Positions 29,897-38,432 are shown, numbered from the stretch's first letter. The stretch is 38,806 nucleotides of DNA from an uncultured Alistipes sp. (GCA_900768015.1 CAAGBI010000060.1:1-38806); one strand, 5' to 3'. The notes: generated by a model not told the origin, from the letters alone. Numbers and translations are program-made.

Positions 29897-30829
29897 ATGG
29901 TAGATATTACGAAAAAGTGGGAAAAAATTCGCAACGACTATGTGCGATACCTGAAGCTTGAGCGTCGCCTCTCGGCAAATACGGTCGAGGCATACAAGCG
30001 CGACCTCGAGGAGTTCTCGCACTACATACTGCGCCACTATGATGTGCTCCCAGAGCGCGTCGAGCAGCCTATGATTGAGCGCTTTATGGCGTGGCTCTAC
30101 GAGCAGAATTGTAGTGCAGCATCGCAAGCGCGCCGCTTGAGTGGTGTCAAAAGCTTCTATAACTACTTATTAATCAACGACAAGATTGAACAACTGCCTA
30201 CGGATAATATCGAAAATCCGCGCCTCGACCGCACGCTACCCGATGTGCTCACGGTAGCGGAGATTGATGCCATGCTCGCGACATTCGACATGACAACCTC
30301 GAAGGGGTGTCGTGATAGCGCCATGGTTGAGGTTATGTACTCGTGTGGCCTGCGCGTCTCGGAGCTCACTTCGCTAAAAATCAGCGACCTCTTCTTCGGT
30401 GAGGGCTACATACGCATCGTGGGTAAGGGCGATAAGCAGCGCCTTGTGCCCATTAGTGGCGTTGCGCGCGACAAGATTCAGCTCTACATGGAGTATCGCA
30501 CCCCCGCCTCGCGCTCCGAGGCCACGCTCTTCCTAAATAACCGCGGCAAGCCCATCACGCGCGTCATGGTCTTTAATATCATCAAGCAGGCGGCCATGTT
30601 GGCGGGTGTCGACAAGCAGATAAGCCCCCACACGCTGCGCCACTCCTTTGCTACACACCTCCTTGAGGGTGGCGCAAACATCCGCCAGGTGCAGGAGTTG
30701 CTTGGACATGAGAGCATACTTACGACCGAGGTATATACGCATGTCAACCGCAAGCAGTTGCGCGGTGTGGTCGAAGAGTCGTTTGCAAATGTAGATAACT
30801 TAATAATAGAGAGTTATGAGGAGAATTAA
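29897..30829 (+). CDS. xerD: Site-specific tyrosine recombinase XerD-type
   Basis: A 310-residue tyrosine recombinase that resolves chromosome dimers. The N-terminal SAM-like core-binding domain (about 8-95) starts 'YVRYLKLERRLSANTVEAYKRDL'. The catalytic domain holds Arg153 (CGLRVSEL), Lys177 (VGKGDKQR), His245 and Arg248 (PHTLRHSFATHLLEGG), His271 (LLGHESI) and nucleophile Tyr280 (TTEVYTHV). All six are present. I use the ATG at 29897; the frame reaches back to 29867, which overlaps the promoter. No phage or transposon genes are adjacent, so this is the housekeeping enzyme. It overlaps the next gene by 14 bp. Confidence 0.92.
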   Translation: MVDITKKWEKIRNDYVRYLKLERRLSANTVEAYKRDLEEFSHYILRHYDVLPERVEQPMIERFMAWLYEQNCSAASQARRLSGVKSFYNYLLINDKIEQLPTDNIENPRLDRTLPDVLTVAEIDAMLATFDMTTSKGCRDSAMVEVMYSCGLRVSELTSLKISDLFFGEGYIRIVGKGDKQRLVPISGVARDKIQLYMEYRTPASRSEATLFLNNRGKPITRVMVFNIIKQAAMLAGVDKQISPHTLRHSFATHLLEGGANIRQVQELLGHESILTTEVYTHVNRKQLRGVVEESFANVDNLIIESYEEN

Positions 30830-31784
30830 GGCGTTAATGTGTGGCGTGTTTATGTCGTTGGGTTTGGCAGTTTCGGCCCAGCAGCGCGAAGTCGTTGTGG
30901 AGTGCGAATGGGGTAATATCAGTGCTACGATAGATATGCCCGAGGAGGGTGGCGATACCGCTGTGCTTATCGTTGCGGGCTCGGGTCCTACCGACCGTAA
31001 TGGTAACTCTGGCGCGGGACTAAACACCTTCTGCTACAAGATGCTGGGCGAGGCGCTGGCCGAGAGTGGCTATGCCGTTATGCGCTACGATAAGCGTGGC
31101 ATAGGTGGTAGTCCCATCCCTGCGGAGGATGTGCCAAACCTTGTGTTTGAGAACTATATCGACGATGCCCGCACCTGTGCGAAGTTCTTACGCAAGGAGG
31201 GCTTCGAGAGGGTCATCGTTGCGGGACATAGCGAGGGCGGACTTATTGCGCTAGAGCTTGCTGCGGAGGAGGCGTGCTGCCTCGATGGCGTGGTCTTGCT
31301 CTGCGCCCCGGGCTACAACATGGCCGAAATTCTCAACTTCCAGCTCTCGCAGCAGCTTGTGCCTGCCTATATGGGGCTGATGGTCAAGAGTACTGCCATT
31401 ATAAACTCTCTTAAGGCGGGCAGGATGGTTGCCGAGGAGGATATTCCTGCTGAGTTGATGTCGTTGTTCCACCCCACGGTGCAACCCTTCATAATCAGTA
31501 ATATGCGATACGAGCCCACGGAGCTTGCGGCAAAGTGTCGTGTGCCGATGCTTATAGTCTCGGGAGGTAGGGATATTCAGGTCTCGGTGTCGAATGGCGA
31601 GCGCCTACATGGGGCAAACCCTGCGGCGGAGCACCGCATGTTTGAGAACATGACGCATGTGCTTAAGGATGCCGACACCTCGGACCGCATGATGCAGGTA
31701 ATGAGCATATACACAAACGCAAACCTCGCTATAACAGAGGCTCTTGCGCCCGCAATCGTAGAATTTATTAACAACATAAAATAG
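30816..31784 (+). CDS. Exported alpha/beta hydrolase
   Basis: A 322-residue protein with a signal peptide (1-21, ending SAQ) and an alpha/beta-hydrolase fold. The oxyanion region 'VLIVAGSGPTDRNGNS' (50-65) is typical of this subgroup, the nucleophile is Ser139 in 'VAGHSEGG', the acid is the Asp of 'VSGGRDIQV' (about 253) and the base His is in 'MTHVLKD' (about 281). 'MRYDKRGIGGS' (89-99) is also a family mark. Periplasmic esterase or peptidase activity is possible; substrate unknown. It overlaps xerD by 14 bp and is followed 8 bp later by an MBL-fold gene. Confidence 0.85.
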   Translation: MRRIKALMCGVFMSLGLAVSAQQREVVVECEWGNISATIDMPEEGGDTAVLIVAGSGPTDRNGNSGAGLNTFCYKMLGEALAESGYAVMRYDKRGIGGSPIPAEDVPNLVFENYIDDARTCAKFLRKEGFERVIVAGHSEGGLIALELAAEEACCLDGVVLLCAPGYNMAEILNFQLSQQLVPAYMGLMVKSTAIINSLKAGRMVAEEDIPAELMSLFHPTVQPFIISNMRYEPTELAAKCRVPMLIVSGGRDIQVSVSNGERLHGANPAAEHRMFENMTHVLKDADTSDRMMQVMSIYTNANLAITEALAPAIVEFINNIK

Positions 31785-31792
31785 AGTAGGCT

Positions 31793-32512
31793 ATGGCATT
31801 TTTGAAGAATCTTTTTGGCGGTAAGTCTGCCCCAAGCTATCCTTGTGACGAGTTGGTTATTAATGGCGAGAAGCTCAAGTTGACCTTCTTTGCGCACGCC
31901 TCGTTGGCGATTGAGTATAACGGCAAGCATATCTATGTTGACCCCGTGATGGAGAATGCCGAGTATGACAAGCTGCCCAAGGCGGATGCTATCCTTGTCA
32001 CTCACTCGCATTACGACCACTTCGACATGGCGGCGATTGAGAACTTGCAGAAGGAGGATACGCGCATCCTTTTGGATAAGACCTCGGCAGAGGGCTTTGC
32101 GGGCGACTGCTACACGATGCTCCCAGGCGCTGTGGCAGAGCCATTTAGCGATGTCAAGGTTGAGGCCGTGGCGGCATATAACACCTCGGAGCACCAGTTG
32201 CAGTTTCACCCCAAGGAGCGTGAGGATTGTGGCTATGTCGTAACGCTTGGCGGTGCTGTGCGCATCTATGTTTCGGGCGATACGGAGCCTACGGAGGAGT
32301 TGCGCGCGGTGAAGAACATCGACATCGCCTTTATCTGCTGCAACCAGCCCTACACCATGACTCCCGAGCAGGCTACTGAAGCAGTCAAGGCTATCCGCCC
32401 CGCGATTTACTACCCCTACCACTATGGTCAGGTAGATGAGCCTACCGATGTGGAGGCGTTGGCAAAGATGCTTGATGGCGTGTGTGATGTGCGCATCCGA
32501 CCACTCGCATAA
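31793..32512 (+). CDS. MBL-fold metal-dependent hydrolase (UlaG-like, COG2220)
   Basis: A 239-residue cytoplasmic metallo-beta-lactamase-fold protein. The metal motif HxHxDH is intact (His71, His73, Asp75, His76 in 'VTHSHYDHFD'), preceded by 'FFAHASLAIEYNGKHIYVDP' as in the UlaG-like group, with 'YVSGDTEPTEEL' carrying the later Asp ligand and 'YYPYHYGQ' the last His. Substrate is not predictable. It is followed by a ComEC gene whose own C-terminal MBL domain is absent, but this protein belongs to a different MBL subgroup, so I do not read it as the detached ComEC domain. Confidence 0.88.
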   Translation: MAFLKNLFGGKSAPSYPCDELVINGEKLKLTFFAHASLAIEYNGKHIYVDPVMENAEYDKLPKADAILVTHSHYDHFDMAAIENLQKEDTRILLDKTSAEGFAGDCYTMLPGAVAEPFSDVKVEAVAAYNTSEHQLQFHPKEREDCGYVVTLGGAVRIYVSGDTEPTEELRAVKNIDIAFICCNQPYTMTPEQATEAVKAIRPAIYYPYHYGQVDEPTDVEALAKMLDGVCDVRIRPLA

Positions 32513-34001
32513 AAGGCTTAGTTTCAGCATACTTGGGCATCGGCTGCGGTCGATGCCTATGTTGGTTGTGCTTGTGCCCTTCGTGGCGGGAATACTCCTT
32601 GCCGAATACTTCGTGGTGCCACTATATCTCGCTGTGGCACTCTTTCTTGTCTCTGTTATCGTCGCCTATCTCTCCATGCCTCGCAGGGTGGTGTGGGGAT
32701 ATGTCGCCTTCGCACTCCTTGCGTTTGGATATGTCGTTGCCGAGTTGCGCCAGCCGCGGGTCGCTATGCCCTACGACGCAGAGTATGAGATGATTATAGA
32801 TGTTGAGGGTGTGCCCTCAAAGCGCGATGGCTACCGCGTGGCAGATGGTCGCATTGTGCAGTGGCACGATGGCGAGCGCTGGCACGATAGCGAGGCGAGC
32901 GTTGTCGTGTGGTTGCGCTCGGATAGTGTGGGCCATGGCGATAGGGTGCATATCTGCGCGCGACTAAATGAGGATATATCGCGCTATGGCGACTACAACC
33001 GCCTGATGCACCGCCACGGATTTGTGGGCGGTGTGGGTATTAGCGACTACAATATTATTGGCGTAACGCACTCTGCGCCAACCGATTTGCAGTCGAGGGC
33101 TATTGCGCGATTGGATAGATATGCCACCGATGAAGCCTCCCACGCCACGGTTGTGGCTATGGTTGCGGGCTCGCGCCATGCTATGCCTAACGACTTGCGC
33201 GATGCCTACTCCAAGACGGGATTGTCGCACCTTATGGCGGTGTCGGGTCTCCACCTCGGCATTGTGCTTATGGTTGTGGGCTTCATGCTACTGCCGCTGC
33301 GCTTTGTGCATCGTGGCCACCGCATTGCGGCGCTCCTCGCCATTGTCGCTATATGGTTTTATGCCATTATGAGCGGCGCTTCACCATCGGTTGTGCGTGC
33401 TGCGGTTATGCTCTCGGTGCTGCAACTCTCGCTTGCCACTTCGGCGCGATACAATAGCCTTAATGCTCTGGCTGTGACCGTATTTGCGATGCTTGTCTAT
33501 CGCCCGAGTTACCTCTTCGACATAAGTTTTCAGCTCTCCGTAGCTGCGGTCTTCGGCATCGTGGCGTGGGCCGTGCCTGTGATGCGTGCTTCGCGCCAGT
33601 GGCCTCGCCCAGTTAAGGGGCTCTGCTCGCTCATTGTAGTGGGCGTTGTGGCAACGCTCTGGACCCTGCCAATAGTCTCGCATACCTTTGGTAATCTGCC
33701 TATTATAGGCGTTGTGGTTACACCCTGCGTTATGCTCTTTGCCTACGCCATTGTTGCGTGTGGCATCCTCGCTGTGGTGCTCCCTACGCCCGTGGGCTAC
33801 CCCTTTGCTATGGTTGCTGAGTGGGCGGCGCACATCCAAAATATCGTTGTTGAGTGGGCGTCAAATCTCCCCTTTGCCTCGGTGGAGTATGCCATGCCGA
33901 AGTGGGGTGTAGCGCTCTGCTACCTTGCATATGCTGCGATTACACTGCTTTATTGGAGTAAAAATCAAAAAAAAAGTGATAACTTTGTCTCGTTATGTTG
34001 A
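32487..34001 (+). CDS. comEC: ComEC/Rec2-family channel protein, short form
   Basis: A 504-residue membrane protein of the DNA-uptake channel family. Order: N-terminal helices (about 24-75), a soluble OB-like DUF4131 region (about 85-200), then the competence domain with the hallmark 'GLSHLMAVSGLHLGIVLMVV' (about 246-265) and about eight helices. It ends soon after the last helix and lacks the C-terminal MBL nuclease-like domain of full-length ComEC (about 700-800 residues). The start is uncertain: the ATG at 32487 overlaps the MBL gene by 26 bp, and an ATG at 32553 is the alternative. The upstream part of the frame (from 32436) lies inside the MBL gene and is spurious. Confidence 0.82.
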   Translation: MCASDHSHKRLSFSILGHRLRSMPMLVVLVPFVAGILLAEYFVVPLYLAVALFLVSVIVAYLSMPRRVVWGYVAFALLAFGYVVAELRQPRVAMPYDAEYEMIIDVEGVPSKRDGYRVADGRIVQWHDGERWHDSEASVVVWLRSDSVGHGDRVHICARLNEDISRYGDYNRLMHRHGFVGGVGISDYNIIGVTHSAPTDLQSRAIARLDRYATDEASHATVVAMVAGSRHAMPNDLRDAYSKTGLSHLMAVSGLHLGIVLMVVGFMLLPLRFVHRGHRIAALLAIVAIWFYAIMSGASPSVVRAAVMLSVLQLSLATSARYNSLNALAVTVFAMLVYRPSYLFDISFQLSVAAVFGIVAWAVPVMRASRQWPRPVKGLCSLIVVGVVATLWTLPIVSHTFGNLPIIGVVVTPCVMLFAYAIVACGILAVVLPTPVGYPFAMVAEWAAHIQNIVVEWASNLPFASVEYAMPKWGVALCYLAYAAITLLYWSKNQKKSDNFVSLC

Positions 34002-35158
34002 CCCTCAATGACCTTGACATACTACGCACGGAGGAGGTGCGCCGCGCTATAGATGAAAATATCGAGCGCGACCCCGCAAAAGTCGCCCTGAGTAAGGGTG
34101 TGCCCCATGCTGCGCTTGTCGCTACGCAGGTCAAGTATCTGCAGCGCGCACGCCGCAAGCTGCCTGCGTTGTATGAGGCGCGCTGCATAATCCCTCCCCG
34201 CGCCTTTGAGCAGTGCTCGAGCCAGGAGAGTGCGCGCCGTAAGCCCCTCTCGGGAGGCTCGGTATTGGATATGACCTGTGGCCTCGGCATCGACACCATG
34301 GCTCTTGCCGAGCACTTCGAGCGTGTCGTTAGCATCGAGCGCGACGAGGTGCTTGCCGAGGTTGTGCGATATAACATGTCGCTCTTGGGTATTCGGAATG
34401 TCGAGGTTGTCACCGCCTCGTCCGAGGAGTATGTGGCCTCGACATCGGAGCACTTCGATTGGGTCTTTGTCGACCCCGACCGTCGCTCGGCAGAGGGCAA
34501 GAAGATGGTCTGCATGGAGGACTGCTCACCCAATGTTGTGGCGCTAATGCCCCGATTAAGAGAGATTTCCGAGCGTGTGGCGATAAAGTTGTCCCCCATG
34601 TTCGACTGTGCCGAGGCATTTAGGCTATGTAGCCCTGTGGAGGTCGAGGTGGTCTCGATTGGTGGCGAGTGCAAGGAGGTGAACATATATACCAATGCCG
34701 AGCGAGATATGTTGCGCATCGCGGTGATTGGCGATGGCGAGTGGTCGTTCGATAGCGAGGCAATGGCCGCAGAACCAAGTGCTGAGGCCTTCGCGCCCGA
34801 GGAGTATCGCTATCTGCTCGTTCCCGATGTGGCGCTGCAGAAGGCGCGCGTGGCGATTGCGGCACTCAAGCCCTATGCCTCAATCTGGAGTAATAACGGC
34901 TACGCCTTTGCGCGTGAACTCCCCGCGGAGGCGCTCCCCGCGCGCATATACGAGATAGAGAACATCGAACCATACCGCCCCAAGGAGCTTAAACGCCGTT
35001 GGAAGGGTGAGGGTGTAGAGTTTATGAAGCGCGACTGCGCACTATCTATAGATGCTGTGCGTCGTGCCACAGCGACACGCCCAGGTGGTGAGAGGCTCTT
35101 TGCCCTTACGACCATTGCGGGCGATACATGGGTAATAGGGATAAAACAACTGCAATAA
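33995..35158 (+). CDS. Class I methyltransferase with THUMP-like C-terminus
   Basis: A 387-residue AdoMet-dependent methyltransferase. The AdoMet motif is 'VLDMTCGLGIDTMALAEHF' (about 90-108), followed by 'VVSIERDEVLAEVVRYNMSLLGI' and the catalytic-type 'DWVFVDPDRRSAEGKKM' (about 155-171). The C-terminal part (about 250-387) matches the THUMP-like domain that follows such methyltransferases in Bacteroidota ('EEYRYLLVPDVALQKARV', 'FARELPAEALPARIYEIENIEPYRPKELKRRWKG'). An RNA substrate is likely from the family, but unproven. It overlaps comEC by 7 bp and its stop codon overlaps the next start (TAATG). Confidence 0.85.
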   Translation: MLTLNDLDILRTEEVRRAIDENIERDPAKVALSKGVPHAALVATQVKYLQRARRKLPALYEARCIIPPRAFEQCSSQESARRKPLSGGSVLDMTCGLGIDTMALAEHFERVVSIERDEVLAEVVRYNMSLLGIRNVEVVTASSEEYVASTSEHFDWVFVDPDRRSAEGKKMVCMEDCSPNVVALMPRLREISERVAIKLSPMFDCAEAFRLCSPVEVEVVSIGGECKEVNIYTNAERDMLRIAVIGDGEWSFDSEAMAAEPSAEAFAPEEYRYLLVPDVALQKARVAIAALKPYASIWSNNGYAFARELPAEALPARIYEIENIEPYRPKELKRRWKGEGVEFMKRDCALSIDAVRRATATRPGGERLFALTTIAGDTWVIGIKQLQ

Positions 35159-36879
35159 TGAGAATTGTAGAGAAGATAAACAGGTCGCTCAAACACTTGC
35201 AGCGACTTATACACCACAACCTGTTGAGTGTAGACGCTGCCGAGCGTAGCCGTCTGCGCCGAGGTTATCGACTGATATACTACACTTTGCGTGGCGTAAA
35301 TGTCCACCGCACTATGATTGATTGCGCGGCGCTGACGCTCTACACGCTGCTTGCCATGGTGCCCTTGTTGACACTCGTGTTGCTCATCTTGGGCAAGGTG
35401 GGTGTTGTCGACCGTGCCGTAGAGTTGATATACAGCAGTGTGCCCGACAAGTGGAGCGGCATGCTCGACAACCTGCTTGCCGTGGCGAATGGTGCGGTCG
35501 ATAAAATCGCGCCAGGCTACTTGGCTATCATCGGTATTGCGATGTTGCTATTCATGGTCTTCACGCTCTTCCGCACTATCGAGAGCTCGTTCAATCGTAT
35601 CTTTGGCGTTGTGGATAGGCGCGGTTTTATCCACCGATACATGGCCTATATCTTTATCGCTCTATTCGTGCCTACACTCATATTGGCCTCAATGACCTTT
35701 GCCTATGATGCGTTGGCGATGGTGGGGCTCGACGATGGCATGAATAAGCTTGCTGGTGGAGTGCTCTCATTGTCGTTGGTGGTGCTGGCTACAGCGCTGA
35801 TGTACAAGGGCTTGCCATATACGCGAGTGAAGTGGCGCTATGCTCTCTATGCTGGAATCCTGGCGGGCGTGGCACTCTCGATATGGATGAGGGGATATGT
35901 GCTTTTTCAGCAGATGATGACATCGTACAACATCATCTATGGTAGTTTGGCTGCCGTACCGTTGTTGATTATATGGTTGCAGGTGTCGTGGAATATCATC
36001 CTCGTCTGTTGCGAGATGTGTGCCGTGTGGCAGTACCGCAAGCGCTATGAGCATATCGACCGCAGGCGTATCAGAGACAGGGTTGAGGGTAAGGAGTCCA
36101 CAGCGAGTGTCGTTATCGTGGGCTCGGGAAATGTGGCTGAGGCCTTTGCCCGCACCCTTGCTTCGTGCGAGGCGATAGAGTTGCGCCAGATATTTGCTCG
36201 AAATACAGAGCGCGGCAGGGCTATTGCCGATATGGTGGGCGTTGAGTGGTGTAGCGATATTGAGGATATCGCTCCCGCCGACATGTATCTTATCGCTGTG
36301 AGCGATAGGGCCGTGGCGAGTGTTGCAGCCTCGCTCGTAGTCCCCGATGATGCTGTCATCGTACATACTGCGGGCAGCGTGCCTATGGATGCGATAAAGA
36401 GGCGCAAGGGTGGTCGCGGCATCATCTATCCATTGCAGAGCTTTACGAGTGGCAGGGCGGTGAGCCTTGCCGAGGTGCCATTGTTTGTCGAGGCGAATAA
36501 CGATGCTGTGAAAGAGCGACTTATGGCCATCGCATCGCACATAAGCTCGCGCGTGGAGTATGCCGATTCGGAGCGTCGCAGGGTTATACACCTCGCGGGA
36601 GTCATGGTCAACAACTTCGTCAATCACCTCTATGCTATGGGTAGCGATGTGCTTGCGCGCGAAGACCTCGATTTCGACATCCTTAAGCCCCTTATCGCCG
36701 AGACTGCTGCCAAGGCTATAGCTACGGACGACCCTACAACAGTGCAGACGGGACCCGCCGTACGAGGTGATATGATTGTGGCGGAGCGACACATGGCGAT
36801 GCTTCGTGATGATAAGCGTAAACAACAGATATACAACTTGATAACTGAAAGTATATGGGAAACTTCAAAGAAGATATAG
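35158..36879 (+). CDS. Fusion of YihY/BrkB-type membrane protein with a Rossmann/DUF2520 domain
   Basis: A 573-residue single frame. Residues about 35-300 are a YihY/BrkB (UPF0761) domain with six hydrophobic segments: 'DCAALTLYTLLAMVPLLTLVL', 'FRTIESSFNRIFGV', 'GLPYTRVKWRYALYAGILAGVALSIW' and 'YGSLAAVPLLIIWLQVSWNIIL' are family marks. After a charged linker (about 302-314) comes a Rossmann dinucleotide-binding domain with 'VVIVGSGNVAEAFARTL' (about 317-333), then a DUF2520 helical domain ('GIIYPLQSFT', 'HLAGVMVNNFVNHLYAMGSDVL', 'GPAVRGD'). The two are normally separate proteins. The start is the ATG at 35158 (TAATG overlap). The next gene is the KdsC-like phosphatase, the usual neighbour of DUF2520 genes in this phylum. 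Confidence 0.85.
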   Translation: MRIVEKINRSLKHLQRLIHHNLLSVDAAERSRLRRGYRLIYYTLRGVNVHRTMIDCAALTLYTLLAMVPLLTLVLLILGKVGVVDRAVELIYSSVPDKWSGMLDNLLAVANGAVDKIAPGYLAIIGIAMLLFMVFTLFRTIESSFNRIFGVVDRRGFIHRYMAYIFIALFVPTLILASMTFAYDALAMVGLDDGMNKLAGGVLSLSLVVLATALMYKGLPYTRVKWRYALYAGILAGVALSIWMRGYVLFQQMMTSYNIIYGSLAAVPLLIIWLQVSWNIILVCCEMCAVWQYRKRYEHIDRRRIRDRVEGKESTASVVIVGSGNVAEAFARTLASCEAIELRQIFARNTERGRAIADMVGVEWCSDIEDIAPADMYLIAVSDRAVASVAASLVVPDDAVIVHTAGSVPMDAIKRRKGGRGIIYPLQSFTSGRAVSLAEVPLFVEANNDAVKERLMAIASHISSRVEYADSERRRVIHLAGVMVNNFVNHLYAMGSDVLAREDLDFDILKPLIAETAAKAIATDDPTTVQTGPAVRGDMIVAERHMAMLRDDKRKQQIYNLITESIWETSKKI

Positions 36880-37388
36880 CGCGTGTCGAGGCGATAGTTC
36901 TCGATGTGGATGGCGTGATGACAGATGGCGGTATCATCCCTACGCCCGATGGAGACTTCATTCGTCGCTATAACGCCAAAGATGGCTATGCCATCGCTTC
37001 GGCTCTGCGCGAGGGTTTTAAGGTGTGTGTAATCTCTGGCGGTCGTGGCAGGATGCTTGAGAATCGCTTGACGATGCTCGGCGTGACGCGCATGTACCTT
37101 AACTGCATGGATAAGACGCAAGCGATTAATGAGTTTATCGCCGACTATAACCTCAATCCCGAGGATATGATTTACATGGGTGACGACATCCCCGATTTGG
37201 AGTGTATGCGCCTTGTGGGCATCCCCGTGTGCCCTGCCGATGCGGCGATGGAGGTCATTGAGGCGTCGCGCTATGTCTCGGAGTTTAACGGTGGCCACGG
37301 CGCTGTGCGTGATATTGTCGAGCAGGTGATGCGTGCGCAGGATAAGTGGGCAAAGAACCTTAAGGGCGTGCTCGGCATCAACCATTAA
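36855..37388 (+). CDS. kdsC: KdsC-like HAD phosphatase (3-deoxy-D-manno-octulosonate 8-phosphate phosphatase)
   Basis: A 177-residue HAD-superfamily subclass IIIA enzyme. The nucleophile motif is 'LDVDGVMTDGGI' with Asp17 and Asp19, then 'RRYNAKDGYAIASALREGFKVCVISGG' (motif II Ser) and 'MGDDIPDLECM' (motif IV), exactly as in KdsC tetramers, which release phosphate from KDO-8-phosphate for LPS core synthesis. 'GGHGAVRDIVEQVM' near the C-terminus is also typical. It overlaps the upstream fusion gene by 25 bp and is the last gene of the xerD-to-kdsC run, followed by a terminator. Activity on KDO-8-P is inferred from family membership. Confidence 0.88.
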   Translation: MGNFKEDIARVEAIVLDVDGVMTDGGIIPTPDGDFIRRYNAKDGYAIASALREGFKVCVISGGRGRMLENRLTMLGVTRMYLNCMDKTQAINEFIADYNLNPEDMIYMGDDIPDLECMRLVGIPVCPADAAMEVIEASRYVSEFNGGHGAVRDIVEQVMRAQDKWAKNLKGVLGINH

Positions 37389-37413
37389 GAGTTGTTAGGC
37401 GTACCAGTAAAAT

Positions 37414-37450
37414 AAAAGATGCTATCCCGCATGAGGATAGCATCTTTTGT
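37414..37450. terminator. Bidirectional intrinsic terminator between kdsC and the SlyD-like gene
   Basis: A 14-bp perfect stem AAAAGATGCTATCC/GGATAGCATCTTTT (37414-37427 with 37435-37448) and a 7-nt loop. A-rich on one flank and T-rich within the other arm, it can serve the converging genes on both strands. Confidence 0.85.
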
Positions 37451-37469
37451 GTTATAGAGTGAGCCTCTA

Positions 37470-38024
37470 TTAGTGGCAACCGTTGCAGTCGCAACCATCA
37501 CCGCACTCGTGGTCGCCGCAACCGCCACCGCAGTCACCGCAGCTGCAACCGCCGCCCATGAACTTTGCGAGGTCCTCAGGCTCGGTGTCGCGTACATCAA
37601 CTACAGTAACCTCGAAGTTCAAGGTCTTGCCTGCCATGGGGTGGTTGAAGTCCATCATAACGGTCTCCTCCTTAACCTCCTTAACAACGCCCATCATGTG
37701 CTGGCCGTCAGCTGTAGCCATAGGAATCTGGCTGCCTACGAAGAGGATGTCCTCAGCAACCTTGCCGTCCATCATGAATACAGTCTTGGGCAACTCAACG
37801 ATAGCCTCAGCGATGACCTCGCCGTAACCATCCTTAGCCTCGAGTGTGAATGCTACAGACTCGCCGGGCTCCTTACCCATGATAGCCTCCTCGAACTTGG
37901 GCAACAACATTCCCATGCCGCAAATAAACTCCAAAGGCTGACCAGGCTGTGACTGATCTGCAATCTGACCATCTACAGTGAGCTTGTAGTCAACGCTCAC
38001 CATCTTGTTCTGCTCTACTTTCAT
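37470..38024 (-). CDS. slyD: SlyD-like FKBP-type peptidyl-prolyl cis-trans isomerase
   Basis: A 184-residue cytoplasmic isomerase/chaperone. The N-terminus 'VSVDYKLTVDGQIADQSQPGQPLEFICGMGMLLPKFEEAIMGKEPGESV' is the split FKBP domain; the insert-in-flap domain follows (about 72-125), then 'FNHPMAGKTLNFEVTVVDVRD' closes the FKBP fold. The last 30 residues are rich in Cys, Gly and His ('GGGCSCGDCGGGCGDHEC' then 'GDGCDCNGCH'), as in SlyD proteins that bind Ni or Zn for hydrogenase and urease maturation. The high Cys share makes strong metal binding likely. It has its own promoter and converges on kdsC. Confidence 0.92.
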   Translation of the reverse strand: MKVEQNKMVSVDYKLTVDGQIADQSQPGQPLEFICGMGMLLPKFEEAIMGKEPGESVAFTLEAKDGYGEVIAEAIVELPKTVFMMDGKVAEDILFVGSQIPMATADGQHMMGVVKEVKEETVMMDFNHPMAGKTLNFEVTVVDVRDTEPEDLAKFMGGGCSCGDCGGGCGDHECGDGCDCNGCH

Positions 38025-38069
38025 ATTTTTTTATAGTTTAATAGTTATATACTTGGTGAAAACCGGATG

Positions 38070-38101
38070 CAAAGATAACGACAAAGAGGGTAGTTGCCAA
38101 A
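38070..38101 (-). promoter_or_regulatory. Promoter of the SlyD-like gene
   Basis: On the minus strand TTTG (38101-38098), a 20-bp spacer and TATCTTTG (38077-38070): full consensus match. The predicted start near 38063 is about 40 nt before the ATG at 38024. Confidence 0.8.
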
Positions 38102-38278
38102 TTTATACCCCATATTTTCTATCAAACTTCCGAATAGTGGTATAATCTGGGTCGATATGAGCAACTTTTCGAGCGCATGGGCGAGTTCCTATTATTATAT
38201 ATTAATATAGGTATAGGCGGGAAAAATGTGGATATGCTAAAAAAATGAGGGGTAAAGCGAAAAAAAGTTGTTTTACTA

Positions 38279-38309
38279 TTTCGCGATTAACAAATTAGTT
38301 GTATATTTG
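38279..38309 (+). promoter_or_regulatory. Upstream promoter (P1) of the tRNA cluster
   Basis: TTTC (38279-38282), a 19-bp spacer and TATATTTG (38302-38309). Its transcript would carry a leader of about 135 nt including 'GTTCTTTGAAAG' (38351-38362), which resembles the boxA antitermination element of stable-RNA operons. Between 38110 and 38279 I see only AT-rich, partly palindromic sequence (38189-38212) and no gene. Confidence 0.55.
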
Positions 38310-38401
38310 CACACGATTTTGCGCCAAGACCCTGCAAAAGGGGGCGAAAAGTTCTTTGAAAGAGTAAAAATGAATTTTTTTTGAAAAAAGTTTGCAAAAA
38401 G

Positions 38402-38432
38402 TTTGCAGATTAAAAAAAAGTTCTTACCTTTG
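38402..38432 (+). promoter_or_regulatory. Proximal promoter (P2) of the tRNA cluster
   Basis: TTTG (38402-38405), exactly 19 bp, then TACCTTTG (38425-38432): a perfect Bacteroidota primary promoter. The start near 38439 is 11 nt before tRNA-Thr. The -33 box lies in a short tandem repeat of AAAAAGTTTGC. Confidence 0.88.

Noticed and set aside
29897..30829. XerD-type gene as an integrase of a mobile element
   Set aside because: It is of housekeeping length, sits in a conserved operon-like run, and no att-like repeats or element genes were found next to it.
31793..32512. Idea that the MBL gene is the detached C-terminal domain of ComEC
   Set aside because: Its motifs fit the UlaG-like COG2220 group, and it lies upstream of comEC rather than downstream.
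31577..32530. 317-residue minus-strand frame
   Set aside because: It is the antisense shadow of the alpha/beta hydrolase end and the MBL gene, both with intact catalytic motifs on the plus strand.
35767..36825. 352-residue minus-strand frame
   Set aside because: Antisense to the YihY::DUF2520 gene, whose family motifs are clear.
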